Shown in pieces: positions 25,721 through 33,415 of a DNA stretch of 33,415 bases. A model generated the notes under the pieces. It did not search any database. It was not told the DNA's origin and saw only the letters and a program-made list of their open reading frames with translations. This DNA is from Phreatobacter sp. GTDB taxonomy: Bacteria > Pseudomonadota > Alphaproteobacteria > Rhizobiales > Phreatobacteraceae. The stretch's first letter is position 1; each line of letters opens with the position of its first letter. The position numbers were made by a program, and so were the translations under genes. The stretch is taken from contig NZ_JALHMP010000038.1 in assembly GCF_022843985.1 (NCBI RefSeq), positions 1-33,415 on the forward strand. Direction: 5' to 3'.

Positions 25721-27049
25721 TCAGCCGCGCGCTTCCGCCAGCTTGCGCACGGAGGAAGCCGCCACCACCTCGCGGCGCTCGGCATAGGCCTCATGGTTCT
25801 CCTCGATCCGGGCGAGATCGTAGAGGTAGTTGACCATCACCCCGTGGGACTGGCCAAGGCCCGCCTCCGACAGGTCGGCACCACTGTTGATCCGCTCCAG
25901 CCGGGCGCCGTTGCCGAGATGGAAGCGCGCAACCGGATCGAGCGGCCGGTTGCCCGTGGTCTTTCCAGTGAGGAAATAGCGCGCCGCACATCGCGCCAGC
26001 AGCTTGTCGACCTTCTGGGCGCGGGCGCCATCGGCGCGCCAGTCGGGAGCGTCCAGCGTCGCCAGCAGCTGGCGGTCCTCCTCCAGAAGGAAGCCGGTCT
26101 CCGTCCTGCGCTCCTTGGCCAGCCATTTGGCGAAGCCCGGCACCGGTGACAGGGTGACGAAGGTGGTCAGCTTCGGCAGTTCCCGCTTCAACTCCTCCAC
26201 CACCTGCTTGATCAGAAGCGAGCCGAAGGAGATGCCGGTGAGCCCCGTCTGGCAATTCGAGATGGAGTAGAAGACGGCGACGCGCGCCTCGTCGGCGGCC
26301 AGCGGCGCGGCTCCCTCCGCAATCAGCGGGCCGATCGCGGCGGGGATGTCGGCGGTCAGCGCCACCTCGACGAAGATCAGCGGTTCGTCGTCCAGGCGCG
26401 GATGGAAGAAGGCGTAACAGCGCCGATCGACCGGTTCGAGGCGGCGGCGCAACGCGTCCCAGTCACGGATCTCGTGGACCGCCTCGTAGCGGATGATCTT
26501 TTCCAGGATATTGGCCGGCGTCGACCAGTCGATGCGCCTCACGACCAGAAACCCCCGATTGAACCAGGAAGAAAAAAGATGGACGAGGTCATCGTCCAGG
26601 ACCTTCAGATCGGGATGGGCGGGCAGCGCGGCAAGCAGGTCATCGCGCATCCGCACCAGAGCGGCCGTGCCGCGTGGGGCGAGGTTGAGGCGGCGGATCA
26701 GTTCCTGCCGGCGGGGTTCGGCGGCGGCATGGAGCGTGGCGGCGGCCGCAGGCGAAGGATCGGCCTGATAGGCGCCGATGGCGGCATCGAGTTTGCCGCG
26801 GTCGGCACCGAATCCTTCGGCGAAGTCCCGCAGGACGGTAAGACGCCCGGCCTCGTCGAGCTGGCGGTAGCCATCGAGGATATCGCGTGCCAGTGCCGTG
26901 CCGGAGGCTTCTCCCCGCCGCGACAGGAGTGTGCGCGCCAGGGCGACGATGTCAGATGCCTTGCGGGGCCGCAGTTCCACCGGCTTCCAGCCGATCAATT
27001 CGCGGCTGCGGCGCGAGACGGTCGCCAGCATGTCGGTGACGAAGGTCAT
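25721..27049 (-). CDS. Malonyl-CoA decarboxylase
   Basis: Converts malonyl-CoA to acetyl-CoA and CO2, for malonate use or to lower malonyl-CoA. The 442-residue protein has an N-terminal helical domain (about 1-150) and a GNAT-fold catalytic domain. Catalytic-region segments are present: YSISNCQTGLTGISFGSLLIKQV, corresponding to the part of the human enzyme with its catalytic Ser, and FHLGNGARLERINSGADLS, with the catalytic His, then SHGVMVNYLYDL. ATG 27049 has GAGGAGG directly upstream; an extension to 27139 would enter the intergenic space. The usual Rhizobium partners matB and matC are not adjacent, so it is not in a malonate operon here. A DUF2218 gene lies 90 bases upstream. Confidence 0.95.
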   Translation of the reverse strand: MTFVTDMLATVSRRSRELIGWKPVELRPRKASDIVALARTLLSRRGEASGTALARDILDGYRQLDEAGRLTVLRDFAEGFGADRGKLDAAIGAYQADPSPAAAATLHAAAEPRRQELIRRLNLAPRGTAALVRMRDDLLAALPAHPDLKVLDDDLVHLFSSWFNRGFLVVRRIDWSTPANILEKIIRYEAVHEIRDWDALRRRLEPVDRRCYAFFHPRLDDEPLIFVEVALTADIPAAIGPLIAEGAAPLAADEARVAVFYSISNCQTGLTGISFGSLLIKQVVEELKRELPKLTTFVTLSPVPGFAKWLAKERRTETGFLLEEDRQLLATLDAPDWRADGARAQKVDKLLARCAARYFLTGKTTGNRPLDPVARFHLGNGARLERINSGADLSEAGLGQSHGVMVNYLYDLARIEENHEAYAERREVVAASSVRKLAEARG

Positions 27050-27139
27050 GGGGCCTCCTCGACCGGGCCACTCTCCCGGCTTCCGCCATGCTGCCACAGA
27101 TTGCTGCGTCGCGGCGAGGCCCTCCGAACGGCGAAACAC

Positions 27140-27427
27140 CTAGCCGATCGGCTGCCAGTCGATGTGCAGGTCCTCGCGGAAGGCGAAGCGCTTGAGGTGC
27201 TCGGCGACAACCTCTTCCAGCGTCGGCAGTCTGTCGGCGGAGGCCTCGAGCTTCAGACTCAAGACATCACCGTTGGCGCTCAGGCTGAGGGCCGCCTCCT
27301 CGCTGAACGGCACCTGCCCAGAGTGCTCGTCGAAGGAGACCGCGAACTTGTGGCTCCAGTGCTTGCAGAGCTGCTGGAGATAGCGACTGGCATGAGCCGT
27401 CGCGATATCGGCCAGGGAAACGGGCAT
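27140..27427 (-). CDS. DUF2218 domain protein
   Basis: The 95-residue soluble protein has IATAHASRYLQQLCKHWSHKF (about 7-27), followed by an acidic SFDEHSGQVPFSEEAALSL and a C-terminal VVAEHLKRFAFREDLHIDW. These match the DUF2218 family, small proteins of unknown role often linked in other bacteria to siderophore or iron genes; no such genes are near here. His, Cys and Trp in CKHWSH could bind a metal, but this is a guess. ATG 27427 follows GGAGG about 9 bases upstream, which decides the start over the longer frame to 27541. Confidence 0.85.
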   Translation of the reverse strand: MPVSLADIATAHASRYLQQLCKHWSHKFAVSFDEHSGQVPFSEEAALSLSANGDVLSLKLEASADRLPTLEEVVAEHLKRFAFREDLHIDWQPIG

Positions 27428-27547
27428 GGTCACGACCTCCGAGGACCCTCGTTGAGGCCCTGATTGGCACCGATCGTGAGACAAATTGCACCCCGCCGGA
27501 CTGCAGAGCACCTGCGCGCGACCCGAATGCCCGGCAGCCATGCCCTT

Positions 27548-28324
27548 TTAGCGGTTCTTGAAGGCCGGCTTGCGCTTCTCGGCGAAGGCGGACATGCCTT
27601 CCTTCTGGTCGGCCATGGCGAACATCGCGTGGAAAACCCGGCGCTCGAAACGGATACCCTCGGCCAGAGTCGTCTCGTAGGAGCGGTTCACCGCCTCCTT
27701 GGTCATCATGACGGTCGGCATCGACATGTCGGCGATCTGGCCGGCGACCTTCACCGCTTCCTCGATCAGATCGGCGGCCGGAACGATGCGCGAGACGAGC
27801 CCGACGCGCTCGGCCTCTCCCGCATCCATCATCCGGCCGGTGAGGCACATCTCCATGGCCTTGGACTTGCCGACGAAACGGGTGAGACGCTGGGTGCCGC
27901 CGGCCCCTGGCATGACACCAAGCTTGATCTCCGGCTGGCCGAACTTCGCGGTCTCGGCCGCCAGGATGAAGTCGCACATCATGGCGAGCTCGCAGCCGCC
28001 GCCGAGCGCGAATCCGGCCACGGCTGCAATCATCGGCTTGCGCCGCTGGCCGACGCGATCCCAGGCGGTGATGAAGTCCTCCAGATAGCTCTCCGGATAG
28101 GTCTTGTCCTTCATCTCCAGGATGTCGGCGCCGGCCGCGAAGGCCTTCTCCGAGCCGGTGACGACGATGCAGGCGATGGCCGGGTCCTTCTCGAAGCCGT
28201 CGAGCACGACATTGAGCTCGCCGATGAGCTGGCTGTTCAGCGCATTCAGAGCTTTCGGCCGGTTGAGGGTGATCAGCCCGACCTTGCCGCGGGTCTCGAC
28301 GATGAGGGTCTCGTAGGTGGCCAT
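27548..28324 (-). CDS. Enoyl-CoA hydratase (crotonase family)
   Basis: Hydrates trans-2-enoyl-CoA in beta-oxidation. The 258-residue protein is of standard length. Segments include [13 protein letters not shown] (about 18-30), the oxyanion-hole region [13 protein letters not shown] (about 59-71), and [15 protein letters not shown] with the first catalytic Glu (about residue 115). The second catalytic Glu is in [20 protein letters not shown]. Both Glu residues support true hydratase activity. ATG 28324 follows GAGGA. The 124-base gap upstream, to coaA, shows no clear promoter. It is a single gene, with no thiolase or 3-hydroxyacyl-CoA dehydrogenase adjacent. Confidence 0.95.
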   Translation of the reverse strand: MATYETLIVETRGKVGLITLNRPKALNALNSQLIGELNVVLDGFEKDPAIACIVVTGSEKAFAAGADILEMKDKTYPESYLEDFITAWDRVGQRRKPMIAAVAGFALGGGCELAMMCDFILAAETAKFGQPEIKLGVMPGAGGTQRLTRFVGKSKAMEMCLTGRMMDAGEAERVGLVSRIVPAADLIEEAVKVAGQIADMSMPTVMMTKEAVNRSYETTLAEGIRFERRVFHAMFAMADQKEGMSAFAEKRKPAFKNR

Positions 28325-28448
28325 AGGCAGTCCTCGTTGGATCGGGCGGTGTCAGAGAGCTAACCGAGGCAACGAGGCCTGTCATCTCGTCCGATCGGGG
28401 ATGCGGCAACGGGGCACGACGCCCACCAGAGCGCCGCGACCTCGCCTC

Positions 28449-29444
28449 TCACACCCGTCGCAGGCTGACGCTCTCGATCTTGTGGTCATCGGCCTTCTTC
28501 AGGATCAGCTTGGCGCGATGGCGCGTCGGCAGGATGTTGTCCCTGAGGTTGACGAGGTTGATGCCGTACCAGAGCGCCAGCGCCGTCTTCATCGCCTCGA
28601 AATCCGACTTCTCGGCATAGCGGCGGAAATAGCTCTGCGGATCGCGGAAAGCGGTCTCGCGCAGCCGCATGAAGCGGTCGAGATACCAGCGCTCCAGCAC
28701 CTCCTCCTCAGCGTCGATGAAGATGGAGAAGTCGAAATAGTCGGAGACGAAGGGGATGGCCTTGCCCTCGCGCGGGGCGCGGCCGGTCTGCAGCACGTTG
28801 AGCCCCTCGACGATGAGGATGTCCGGGCGATCGACCTCCACCGTCCCGCCGGGCACGACGTCATAGACGAGATGCGAATAGACCGGCGCCCGTACATGCC
28901 GCTCGCCTGCCTTCACGGCGGCAAGAAAGCGCAGCAGCGCCTTGGTGTCGTAGCTCTCGGGAAAACCCTTCTTCTTCATCAGCCCGTCACGCTCCAGATG
29001 GGCGTTGGGGAAGAGGAAACCGTCGGTGGTGACGAGATCGACCTTCGGCGTGTTGGACCAGCGCGACAGCAGCGCCTGCAGCACGCGCGACGTGGTCGAT
29101 TTTCCCACCGCGACCGATCCGGCAACACCGATGACAAAGGGGATCTTCACGTCCTTGGCGCCGAGGAAGGACTGGCTGGCGCGCGACAGCTTTTGCTGGG
29201 CGGCCACGTAGAACGACAGCAGGCGCGAGATCGGCAGGTAGATCGCCTCGACCTCCTCGATGGACAGCTGGTCGGTGAAGGAGCGCAGCTTCACCACCTC
29301 CTCCGGTGTCAGCGTCATCGGCGTATCCGCGCGCTTCTCGGCCCATTCGGCGCGCGAGAAGACGCGATAGGGCGAGGGATTGCCGTTGGGAGGCTCGACC
29401 AGGGCGGCGGCGGCGAGGCTTGCGGGCATCGGGCGCTCGTTCAT
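28449..29444 (-). CDS. coaA: Pantothenate kinase type I
   Basis: Phosphorylates pantothenate, the first and regulated step of CoA synthesis. The 331-residue protein is slightly longer than E. coli CoaA because of an N-terminal extension. The Walker [13 protein letters not shown] is at residues 106-117. Family segments include [41 protein letters not shown] and [11 protein letters not shown]. The feedback-inhibition residues of type I are in the conserved core, so CoA inhibition is expected. The ATG overlaps the hisE stop by four bases (ATGA), a coupling often seen in Rhizobiales. Confidence 0.98.
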   Translation of the reverse strand: MNERPMPASLAAAALVEPPNGNPSPYRVFSRAEWAEKRADTPMTLTPEEVVKLRSFTDQLSIEEVEAIYLPISRLLSFYVAAQQKLSRASQSFLGAKDVKIPFVIGVAGSVAVGKSTTSRVLQALLSRWSNTPKVDLVTTDGFLFPNAHLERDGLMKKKGFPESYDTKALLRFLAAVKAGERHVRAPVYSHLVYDVVPGGTVEVDRPDILIVEGLNVLQTGRAPREGKAIPFVSDYFDFSIFIDAEEEVLERWYLDRFMRLRETAFRDPQSYFRRYAEKSDFEAMKTALALWYGINLVNLRDNILPTRHRAKLILKKADDHKIESVSLRRV

Positions 29445-29770
29445 TCGGAGGTCTGCGGACGCGATGCCTTTTCGGCATGGCCCGATCGGGATGTGCGGCG
29501 GGCGAGTTCCGCCATCACCGCGTCGAGGGTGACGCCGCGGGCCTTCCAGACGATCATCAGGTGGAACAGCACGTCGGCGCTTTCCGCCACCAGGCCGTCA
29601 CGGTCGTTCTCGATGGCGGCGATGATTGCCTCGATCGCTTCCTCGCCGAACTTGCGGGCGCAATGGGAGGCCCCCTTGGCGAGCGATGCCGCAGTATAGC
29701 TCTCCGCCGGCGCCGCGCTGGCGCGCTGGGCGACGATCAGCTCGAGGTCGGCGAGCGAAAAGGAACTCAT
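29441..29770 (-). CDS. hisE: Phosphoribosyl-ATP pyrophosphatase
   Basis: Second step of histidine synthesis: converts phosphoribosyl-ATP to phosphoribosyl-AMP. The 109-residue all-alpha MazG-like protein has [23 protein letters not shown], with the metal-binding Glu residues, and [17 protein letters not shown] at 29776 with AGGGA upstream is a possible alternative start, adding two residues. Its stop overlaps coaA. HisF, its usual upstream neighbour, is not here: the next gene up the strand is an acetyltransferase, so this hisE is detached from the rest of the his genes. A hairpin lies 20 bases upstream. Confidence 0.96.
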   Translation of the reverse strand: MSSFSLADLELIVAQRASAAPAESYTAASLAKGASHCARKFGEEAIEAIIAAIENDRDGLVAESADVLFHLMIVWKARGVTLDAVMAELARRTSRSGHAEKASRPQTSE

Positions 29771-29789
29771 CGGCACCCAGTCCCTGGCC

Positions 29790-29823
29790 TTCGGGGACGA
29801 GGCCTGCGACGGCAGGCCCCGAA
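29790..29823 (-). promoter_or_regulatory. Hairpin upstream of hisE
   Basis: GGCCTGC (29801-29807) pairs with GCAGGCC (29812-29818) around GACG, and the outer TTCGG (29790-29794) pairs with CCGAA (29819-29823), with GGACGA unpaired on one side. On the minus strand it lies after the acetyltransferase gene and before hisE. It could be a terminator for the former or leader structure for the latter; no T run follows. Confidence 0.4.
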
Positions 29824-29893
29824 AGAGGCGGCATGATGCAGATTATGGTGGCGATGTCACGGTGGCAGAAGGGATGATGCGCTGCAACATGCG

Positions 29894-30385
29894 TCAGGCA
29901 AGAGCGCGCGTCATGAACAGAGCGTCATCGCCATAGCTCGCGAGCTTTGTCGCAAGGCTTGGTGCCTTCGCCTGAGTGAACCCATGGCGGGACCAGAATC
30001 CGGCCGAGCCATTGACCGCGACGAGGCTCATCGCGGCGCAGCCGATGCTCCGGGCATGGCCTGCAAGGGCCGCGACGATCGCGGACGCATGGCCCGCCCC
30101 CCGCACCGCGCGGCTCAGCGCGACATCGTGAATGTAGTAGCTCGTCGCATCCGCCGGCAGCGCGTCAACCAGAGCGTTCAGCGGCGGGCATGACAGGGCC
30201 GGCCAGGGATGGCTGATGGCATAGGCTGCGACGCCGTCGCCACCGGCGAGCACGTGGCATCCAGCCGGATAGAGCCGCAGCCGCTCGGCGAAGACCGCCT
30301 CATCCTCCGGGAAATCCGGATGAACCTCCGCGGCGATGGTGCTGACGGCGGGCAGGTCCGCCGGCGTCATGGCGCGCCAGTTCAT
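29894..30385 (-). CDS. GNAT-family N-acetyltransferase
   Basis: The 163-residue protein is a GNAT acetyltransferase; its substrate is unknown. The N-terminus (MNWRAMTPADLPAVSTIAAEVHP) is the typical first strand and helix. The central strand YYIHDVALSRAVRGAGHASAIV contains the acetyl-CoA pyrophosphate loop (R-G-A-G-H-A). The late region has AMSLVAVNGSAGFWSRHGF, the standard Asn...FW..GF motif. ATG 30385 begins 5 bases after the CHAD gene stop; an upstream ATG at 30409 would overlap it. It is the last gene of an msrA-CHAD-GNAT row. Confidence 0.9.
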   Translation of the reverse strand: MNWRAMTPADLPAVSTIAAEVHPDFPEDEAVFAERLRLYPAGCHVLAGGDGVAAYAISHPWPALSCPPLNALVDALPADATSYYIHDVALSRAVRGAGHASAIVAALAGHARSIGCAAMSLVAVNGSAGFWSRHGFTQAKAPSLATKLASYGDDALFMTRALA

Positions 30386-30390
30386 GGCGC

Positions 30391-31170
30391 TCAGGCCCGT
30401 GCCCTGCACCAGCTCTTCGCGACCTGTGAGGGCTTGGCGGCGAAGGTCTTGTCGCCGGTCCGCGCGACCTCCCGGGCAAGACGGGTGTGACGCGCCGCAA
30501 TGCGGACCCGCTTGGCGCGCCCGGCATCGTCATGGGCCATGCGCTGCGACAGCAATTCCAGATCACGGATGGCACCCATCAGTTCGCCGAGCCGGTCGAG
30601 CTTGCCCGCCTTCGGCCGGGCACCACGCGGCCTCACTTCGTGCAGCGCCTCGACGAGATGGAGGCAATCCTTGATCCGCTTGCGGGCCTCGTGCAGAGGC
30701 TCCTCGCCCGGCGCCGTCTCATAGGTAAAATAGGCACGTCGCGCTTTGGCATAGGCCCGCCCCACAGCCTTGGCGAGATAGTGCCTGGGGGCATCCTGCG
30801 GCGCGAGACGGCCGATCACCCGGGCCTGGCGTTGCAGCGCCGCGCCGAGCGCCACGAGATCGACCCGATCGCCGCGCGCGGCGCCCGGGCCGCGCGCACC
30901 GACCGTCCGGGCTGCCTCCTCCAGCGCATGGGCGTCCCGCAGCGGCGCCAGCGTATGGGCGAAGGCGCGCAGGAAGCCGTTCTCCCGGGCCACCGCCTGC
31001 CGCGCCAGGGGGCGGAGGGCACGCAGCAGGCTGCGGGCCCTCTTGATGTGACGCCGGGCCAGATGCACCGCGGCGACCTGGTCCTTCTCCGAGGCGAGCA
31101 GGCGTCCCGCGGCGCGGGCATGGGCTGCCGCCGCCAGCGCCAGGTCGCGCGCCTCCGCCACCGCCTTCAC
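30391..31170 (-). CDS. CHAD domain protein (polyphosphate-associated type)
   Basis: The 259-residue protein is a two-bundle helical CHAD domain rich in Arg, Lys and His. Segments [19 protein letters not shown] (about residues 38-56) and [17 protein letters not shown] (about 160-176) carry the conserved basic His/Lys/Arg rows that line the central pore. The family is linked by structural work to inorganic polyphosphate binding; no catalytic activity is known. The start is the GTG at 31170-31168, which overlaps the msrA stop as GTGA; an upstream ATG at 31224 lies in msrA and is less likely. Overlap shows coupling to msrA, so a role in oxidative or phosphate stress is plausible but inferred. Confidence 0.9.
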   Translation of the reverse strand: MKAVAEARDLALAAAAHARAAGRLLASEKDQVAAVHLARRHIKRARSLLRALRPLARQAVARENGFLRAFAHTLAPLRDAHALEEAARTVGARGPGAARGDRVDLVALGAALQRQARVIGRLAPQDAPRHYLAKAVGRAYAKARRAYFTYETAPGEEPLHEARKRIKDCLHLVEALHEVRPRGARPKAGKLDRLGELMGAIRDLELLSQRMAHDDAGRAKRVRIAARHTRLAREVARTGDKTFAAKPSQVAKSWCRARA

Positions 31171-31820
31171 GCGGCGACCCCCGTCCCGATCGGGCAGGAC
31201 ACGCCGGTGCCGCCGAGCCCGCAATAGCCGTGCGGGTTCTTCGCGAGATATTGCTGGTGATAGGTCTCGGCGAAATAGAAGGCGGGCGCCTTCACGATCT
31301 CCGTGGTGATCGGGCCATAGCCCTTCGCCGCGAGCGCCTGGCCATAGACGGCTCTGGAGGCCTCGGCCGCCGCGCGCTGGGCCTCGGTCGTCGGATAGAT
31401 GCCTGACCGATATTGGGTACCGACATCGTTGCCCTGGCGCATGCCCTGGGTCGGGTCATGGCTTTCCCAGAACGTCGCCAGCACCTGCTCGGTCGAGACT
31501 TCGGCAGGGTCATAGACCACCAGCACCACCTCGTTGTGGCCTGTCAGGCCCGAACAGACCTCCTCATAGGTGGGATTGGGTGTGACACCGGCGGCATAGC
31601 CGACCGCCGTCACGAAGACGCCGGGCAACTGCCAGAACTTGCGCTCGGCGCCCCAGAAGCAGCCGAGGCCGACAACCAGCGTCTCGAAGCCTGCGGGATA
31701 GGGGCCCTGCAGCGGATGGCCGTTGACGAAGTGCCGCTCGGCCGTCGGCAAGGCCGTCGTCCGGCCAGGCAGGGCCTCACCGGGCCCAGGCATTGAGAGC
31801 TTCTTCCTGAATCCGAACAT
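31167..31820 (-). CDS. msrA: Peptide methionine sulfoxide reductase MsrA
   Basis: Reduces methionine-S-sulfoxide in proteins and free methionine. The 217-residue protein has the catalytic motif GCFWGAE with Cys54, and YTHGVT-type segments [26 protein letters not shown] and [25 protein letters not shown]-terminal Cys residues ([16 protein letters not shown]) serve as resolving cysteines. The N-terminal extension ([20 protein letters not shown]) resembles long E. coli-type MsrA. ATG 31820 has GGAGG just upstream. It is first of three overlapping or adjacent minus-strand genes, and divergent from the dioxygenase gene, with 198 bases between them that hold no gene. Confidence 0.97.
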   Translation of the reverse strand: MFGFRKKLSMPGPGEALPGRTTALPTAERHFVNGHPLQGPYPAGFETLVVGLGCFWGAERKFWQLPGVFVTAVGYAAGVTPNPTYEEVCSGLTGHNEVVLVVYDPAEVSTEQVLATFWESHDPTQGMRQGNDVGTQYRSGIYPTTEAQRAAAEASRAVYGQALAAKGYGPITTEIVKAPAFYFAETYHQQYLAKNPHGYCGLGGTGVSCPIGTGVAA

Positions 31821-32018
31821 GGAATACCTCCGCGATGCCCCTCTTTCGCGATCCCGGGCCTTGGCGATACCCGCGCGATCCTGGCACGATAACATGGGTC
31901 CTCTGGCGGCGATCCACAACACGCCTGCGTGAAGGACGCGCACCTCACCGTTTCGTGGGTTGCCGGGCAGGGCGCCGTCTCGCCATGTCGGCCGAGGGGA
32001 ACCACGAGGACGACCGCG

Positions 32019-32696
32019 ATGACAGATGCCAGCCAGCAAGCCGTGCCGGAGCGCCGCCAGCAGACCGGCCGGGGCGACCGGCCCGACGCTCTGCGCCGGA
32101 GCCTCATCGCAGCCCCGGCCCTGATCCTTGTCGCTGGCCCGGCCTTGGCAACGGGCATGGTGACCCCGCCGCAGATGCGCGGCCCCTATTATCCCGTGAC
32201 CAAGCCCACCGATTCGGACCTCGACCTGACGCAGGTGGCGGGCCGCAGGCAGCGCGCCGAGGGCGAGGTGATCGAGGTCACCGGGCGCGTTCTTGCAGCC
32301 AGGGGCGGCGCCCTCGCCGGCGCCACGGTCGAGATCTGGCAGGCCGACCACCAGGGCCGCTACCACCACCCGCGCGAGAGCGCCGGAACGGCCGATCCGA
32401 ATTTCCAGGGTTTCGGGACCGTCCGCACCACGCAGGCCGGCGCCTTCCTCTTCCGCACCATCCGGCCGCGCTTCTACGGCAGCGGCTCGTTCATGCGCAC
32501 ACCGCACATCCATTTCCGTGTCGCCGCGGCGGGCCGGCCGGATCTGGTCACGCAGATGTATTTCCCCGGCGAGGTGATGAACGCCCGCGATACGCTGTTC
32601 CGCTCGCTTCCAGGAGAAGCCGCGCGCGACGCGCTCACCGCCGTCCTCGAGCCGGCGGCGCTGCCGCGCTTCCGCTTCGACATCGTCCTCGCCTGA
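32019..32696 (+). CDS. Exported intradiol ring-cleavage dioxygenase-like protein
   Basis: The 225-residue protein has the fold and ligands of non-heme Fe(III) intradiol dioxygenases. The metal Tyr is in [12 protein letters not shown] and the second Tyr is in RPRFYG. The two His are in TPHIHFRV. It is short and lacks the N-terminal helical dimer domain of catechol dioxygenases, as do the bacterial protocatechuate-like 'intradiol ring-cleavage' proteins. The N-terminus has [22 protein letters not shown] (about 26-47), a hydrophobic signal preceded by two Arg, so export, perhaps by Tat, is likely. ATG 32019 has GAGGA at 32005-32009. The substrate is unknown, and no aromatic-degradation genes are near. 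Confidence 0.88.
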   Translation: MTDASQQAVPERRQQTGRGDRPDALRRSLIAAPALILVAGPALATGMVTPPQMRGPYYPVTKPTDSDLDLTQVAGRRQRAEGEVIEVTGRVLAARGGALAGATVEIWQADHQGRYHHPRESAGTADPNFQGFGTVRTTQAGAFLFRTIRPRFYGSGSFMRTPHIHFRVAAAGRPDLVTQMYFPGEVMNARDTLFRSLPGEAARDALTAVLEPAALPRFRFDIVLA

Positions 32697-32700
32697 CGCT

Positions 32701-33024
32701 TCAGCGCCGGCCGATGACGCCGATCTGCGGCGCGCGGCTCCGCCCGATCCACATCAGCAACGCCCCGAGCCCGAGGCCAACGGCCGCCGCCGGCAGGCCG
32801 ATCAAGGTGAGCATGACGGGATCCCAGAGCCAGGGCGGCGCGGCCTGGCGCGTCCAGGCCTCGGCCCACGTCAGGCTGTCAAAATGGATGGCGCGCCACA
32901 CGTCCGAGACCGCCGTCGCGATCAGCCGCTGGCCGGCGATCGAGCGTGTTCCATCGATGACCAGCGTCACGAAGCCGGCGACGATCAGGACAAAACCGAG
33001 GATACGAAGCGGGAGGCGGAACAT
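32701..33024 (-). CDS. Small membrane protein, conserved hypothetical
   Basis: The 107-residue protein has two hydrophobic helices: residues of about 4-24 ([20 protein letters not shown]) and about 70-94 ([23 protein letters not shown]). The loop between has Asp-Gly-Thr-Arg-Ser and [16 protein letters not shown] basic C-terminal tail ends it. Similar short Rhizobiales proteins are sometimes labelled as PetM-like, which I consider unreliable; the function is unknown. ATG 33024 follows GGGGAT. The stop is four bases from the convergent dioxygenase stop. The 272-base gap to the tRNA (33025-33296) shows a weak tRNA promoter only. Confidence 0.75.
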   Translation of the reverse strand: MFRLPLRILGFVLIVAGFVTLVIDGTRSIAGQRLIATAVSDVWRAIHFDSLTWAEAWTRQAAPPWLWDPVMLTLIGLPAAAVGLGLGALLMWIGRSRAPQIGVIGRR

Positions 33025-33245
33025 GTCTATCCCCGAAAAGGGCTGGCCGTCACCTATCCCTGCGTCAGGCCGTCCGCAAGCCCGCAGCCGCGCGATCGCC
33101 GTCTGTTGATCCTGCGCACGGTGAGAAATGGCGATCACGGACGCTGCGACCACCGCGCCGCAGCCCTGCCGCGGGGCGCGACGGGGAGGCAGCACACGCG
33201 CCCGTGCCATCCACCCGAAAGCGCCGCACAGGCGCGGCGAGGCGA

Positions 33246-33274
33246 TTGCAGCGCGGCGGACGATCCGCTAAAGA
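33246..33274 (+). promoter_or_regulatory. Possible promoter of the tRNA-Arg gene
   Basis: TTGCAG (33246-33251) and TAAAGA (33269-33274) are separated by 17 bases and lie 22 bases before the mature tRNA 5' end. Each matches the sigma-70 consensus at three of six positions, so the call rests mostly on spacing and location. Confidence 0.35.
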
Positions 33275-33296
33275 CGTTTGGCGCGCCGCGCGGCAT

Positions 33297-33338
33297 GCAC
33301 CCGTAGCTCAGCTGGATAGAGCGTTGCCCTCCGAAGGC
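33297..33338 (+). tRNA. tRNA-Arg(CCG), 5' half only, interrupted after the anticodon loop
   Basis: The 5' half of a cloverleaf is clear: acceptor GCACCCG (33297-33303), TA, D stem GCTC/GAGC (33306-33309 and 33319-33322) with loop AGCTGGATA, then TTGCC (33324-33328), the seven-base loop CTCCGAA (33329-33335) with anticodon CCG at 33331-33333, and GGC (33336-33338). Pairing then fails: the next two bases (TG) do not pair with TT of the stem. No T arm (GGTTCGAATCC) or acceptor complement CGGGTGC follows within the window. The gene is therefore broken or joined to foreign DNA from about 33339. Confidence 0.85.
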
Positions 33339-33415
33339 TGATGTCAAGGGCGGCTGGTCTTTAAGTGATGACGAAAAGGAGTTCGTTTACAAAGGTTTGC
33401 GAGAAACGCGAGTAG
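33339..33415. other. AT-richer sequence joined to the broken tRNA gene (possible mobile-element edge)
   Basis: The last 55 bases are about 42% G+C, against roughly two thirds in the rest of the window. No host-like gene is visible. A minus-strand frame with a TAA at 33361-33363 is open to the window edge for 17 codons and could be the tail of a gene entering from the right; a 15-codon plus frame (ATG 33368) is likely chance. The junction position inside a tRNA suggests an integrated element, but neither an integrase nor a second attachment site is in view. Confidence 0.5.

Noticed and set aside
25606-25794. 62-residue minus-strand frame after the pnp terminator
   Set aside because: Starts inside the malonyl-CoA decarboxylase gene in another frame; Arg/Ala-rich with no ribosome site.
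31881-31897. Sigma-54-like promoter in the msrA/dioxygenase gap
   Set aside because: CTGGCACG fits the -24 box, but the -12 position reads CATGG instead of TTGCA, missing the essential GC.
33339-33415. Group I intron in the tRNA-Arg gene
   Set aside because: Not enough sequence is visible and none of the conserved intron core is recognisable; it stays only as an alternative in the tRNA finding.
33368-33415. 15-codon plus-strand frame starting MTKRSS at the window end
   Set aside because: Very short, no ribosome site, and ends by chance at the window edge.

Overview
The window is GC-rich (roughly two thirds G+C), tightly packed chromosomal DNA from an alphaproteobacterium, most likely of the order Hyphomicrobiales (Rhizobiales). 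The indications are a dnaK-dnaJ pair behind an alphaproteobacterial RpoH-type promoter, a RegB/ActS-RegA/ActR redox two-component pair, MmcB, a DUF1036 protein beside argB, hisE overlapping coaA, and rpsO-pnp. The genus cannot be fixed from sequence alone. Almost all of it looks vertically inherited. Only the last ~75 bases have clearly different composition. Layout: 1-127 is the start of an exported protein running out of the window. 301-3629 is the DnaK-DnaJ chaperone operon. On the minus strand, 3721-5771 holds rmuC, a SCO1-type copper chaperone and a 56-residue membrane protein. 5791-8609 is an overlapping pair, a metallo-beta-lactamase-fold exonuclease and an ATP-dependent DNA ligase. 8685-10567 holds an AbrB-type membrane protein and an exported SGNH hydrolase. 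10644-14354 is a same-strand trio: a TelA-like coiled-coil protein, a DUF6384 single-pass membrane protein, and a coiled-coil protein with a Gly/Ser/Trp repeat tail. It is the best candidate here for an uncharacterised system. The minus-strand block 14368-16959 is an overlapping operon of argB, a DUF1036/peptidoglycan-binding protein and a HAD pyrimidine nucleotidase. Plus-strand genes then follow: plsC-like acyltransferase, thiE, hemW, regB and regA; mmcB lies convergent to them. rpsO and pnp (22864-25533) have several hairpins in the leader and the intergenic region, and a strong terminator follows pnp. On the minus strand, 25721-31820 holds malonyl-CoA decarboxylase, a DUF2218 protein, an enoyl-CoA hydratase, hisE-coaA, and an msrA-CHAD-GNAT operon. 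32019-33024 is a periplasmic-type intradiol dioxygenase convergent with a small membrane protein. The window ends in the 5' half of a tRNA-Arg(CCG) gene that is broken just after the anticodon loop and joined to AT-richer DNA, which looks like the edge of an integrated element. How the genes relate: many are housekeeping functions (protein folding, RNA turnover, arginine, histidine, thiamine and CoA biosynthesis, phospholipid acylation). Several concern redox or stress: RegB/RegA, HemW, SCO1, MsrA with a polyphosphate-type CHAD protein, RmuC, MmcB and the exonuclease-ligase pair. Operon structure is supported by 1-8 base overlaps at exonuclease/ligase, argB/DUF1036, DUF1036/nucleotidase, hisE/coaA and msrA/CHAD. 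No CRISPR array, insertion sequence, rRNA or prophage gene was seen.
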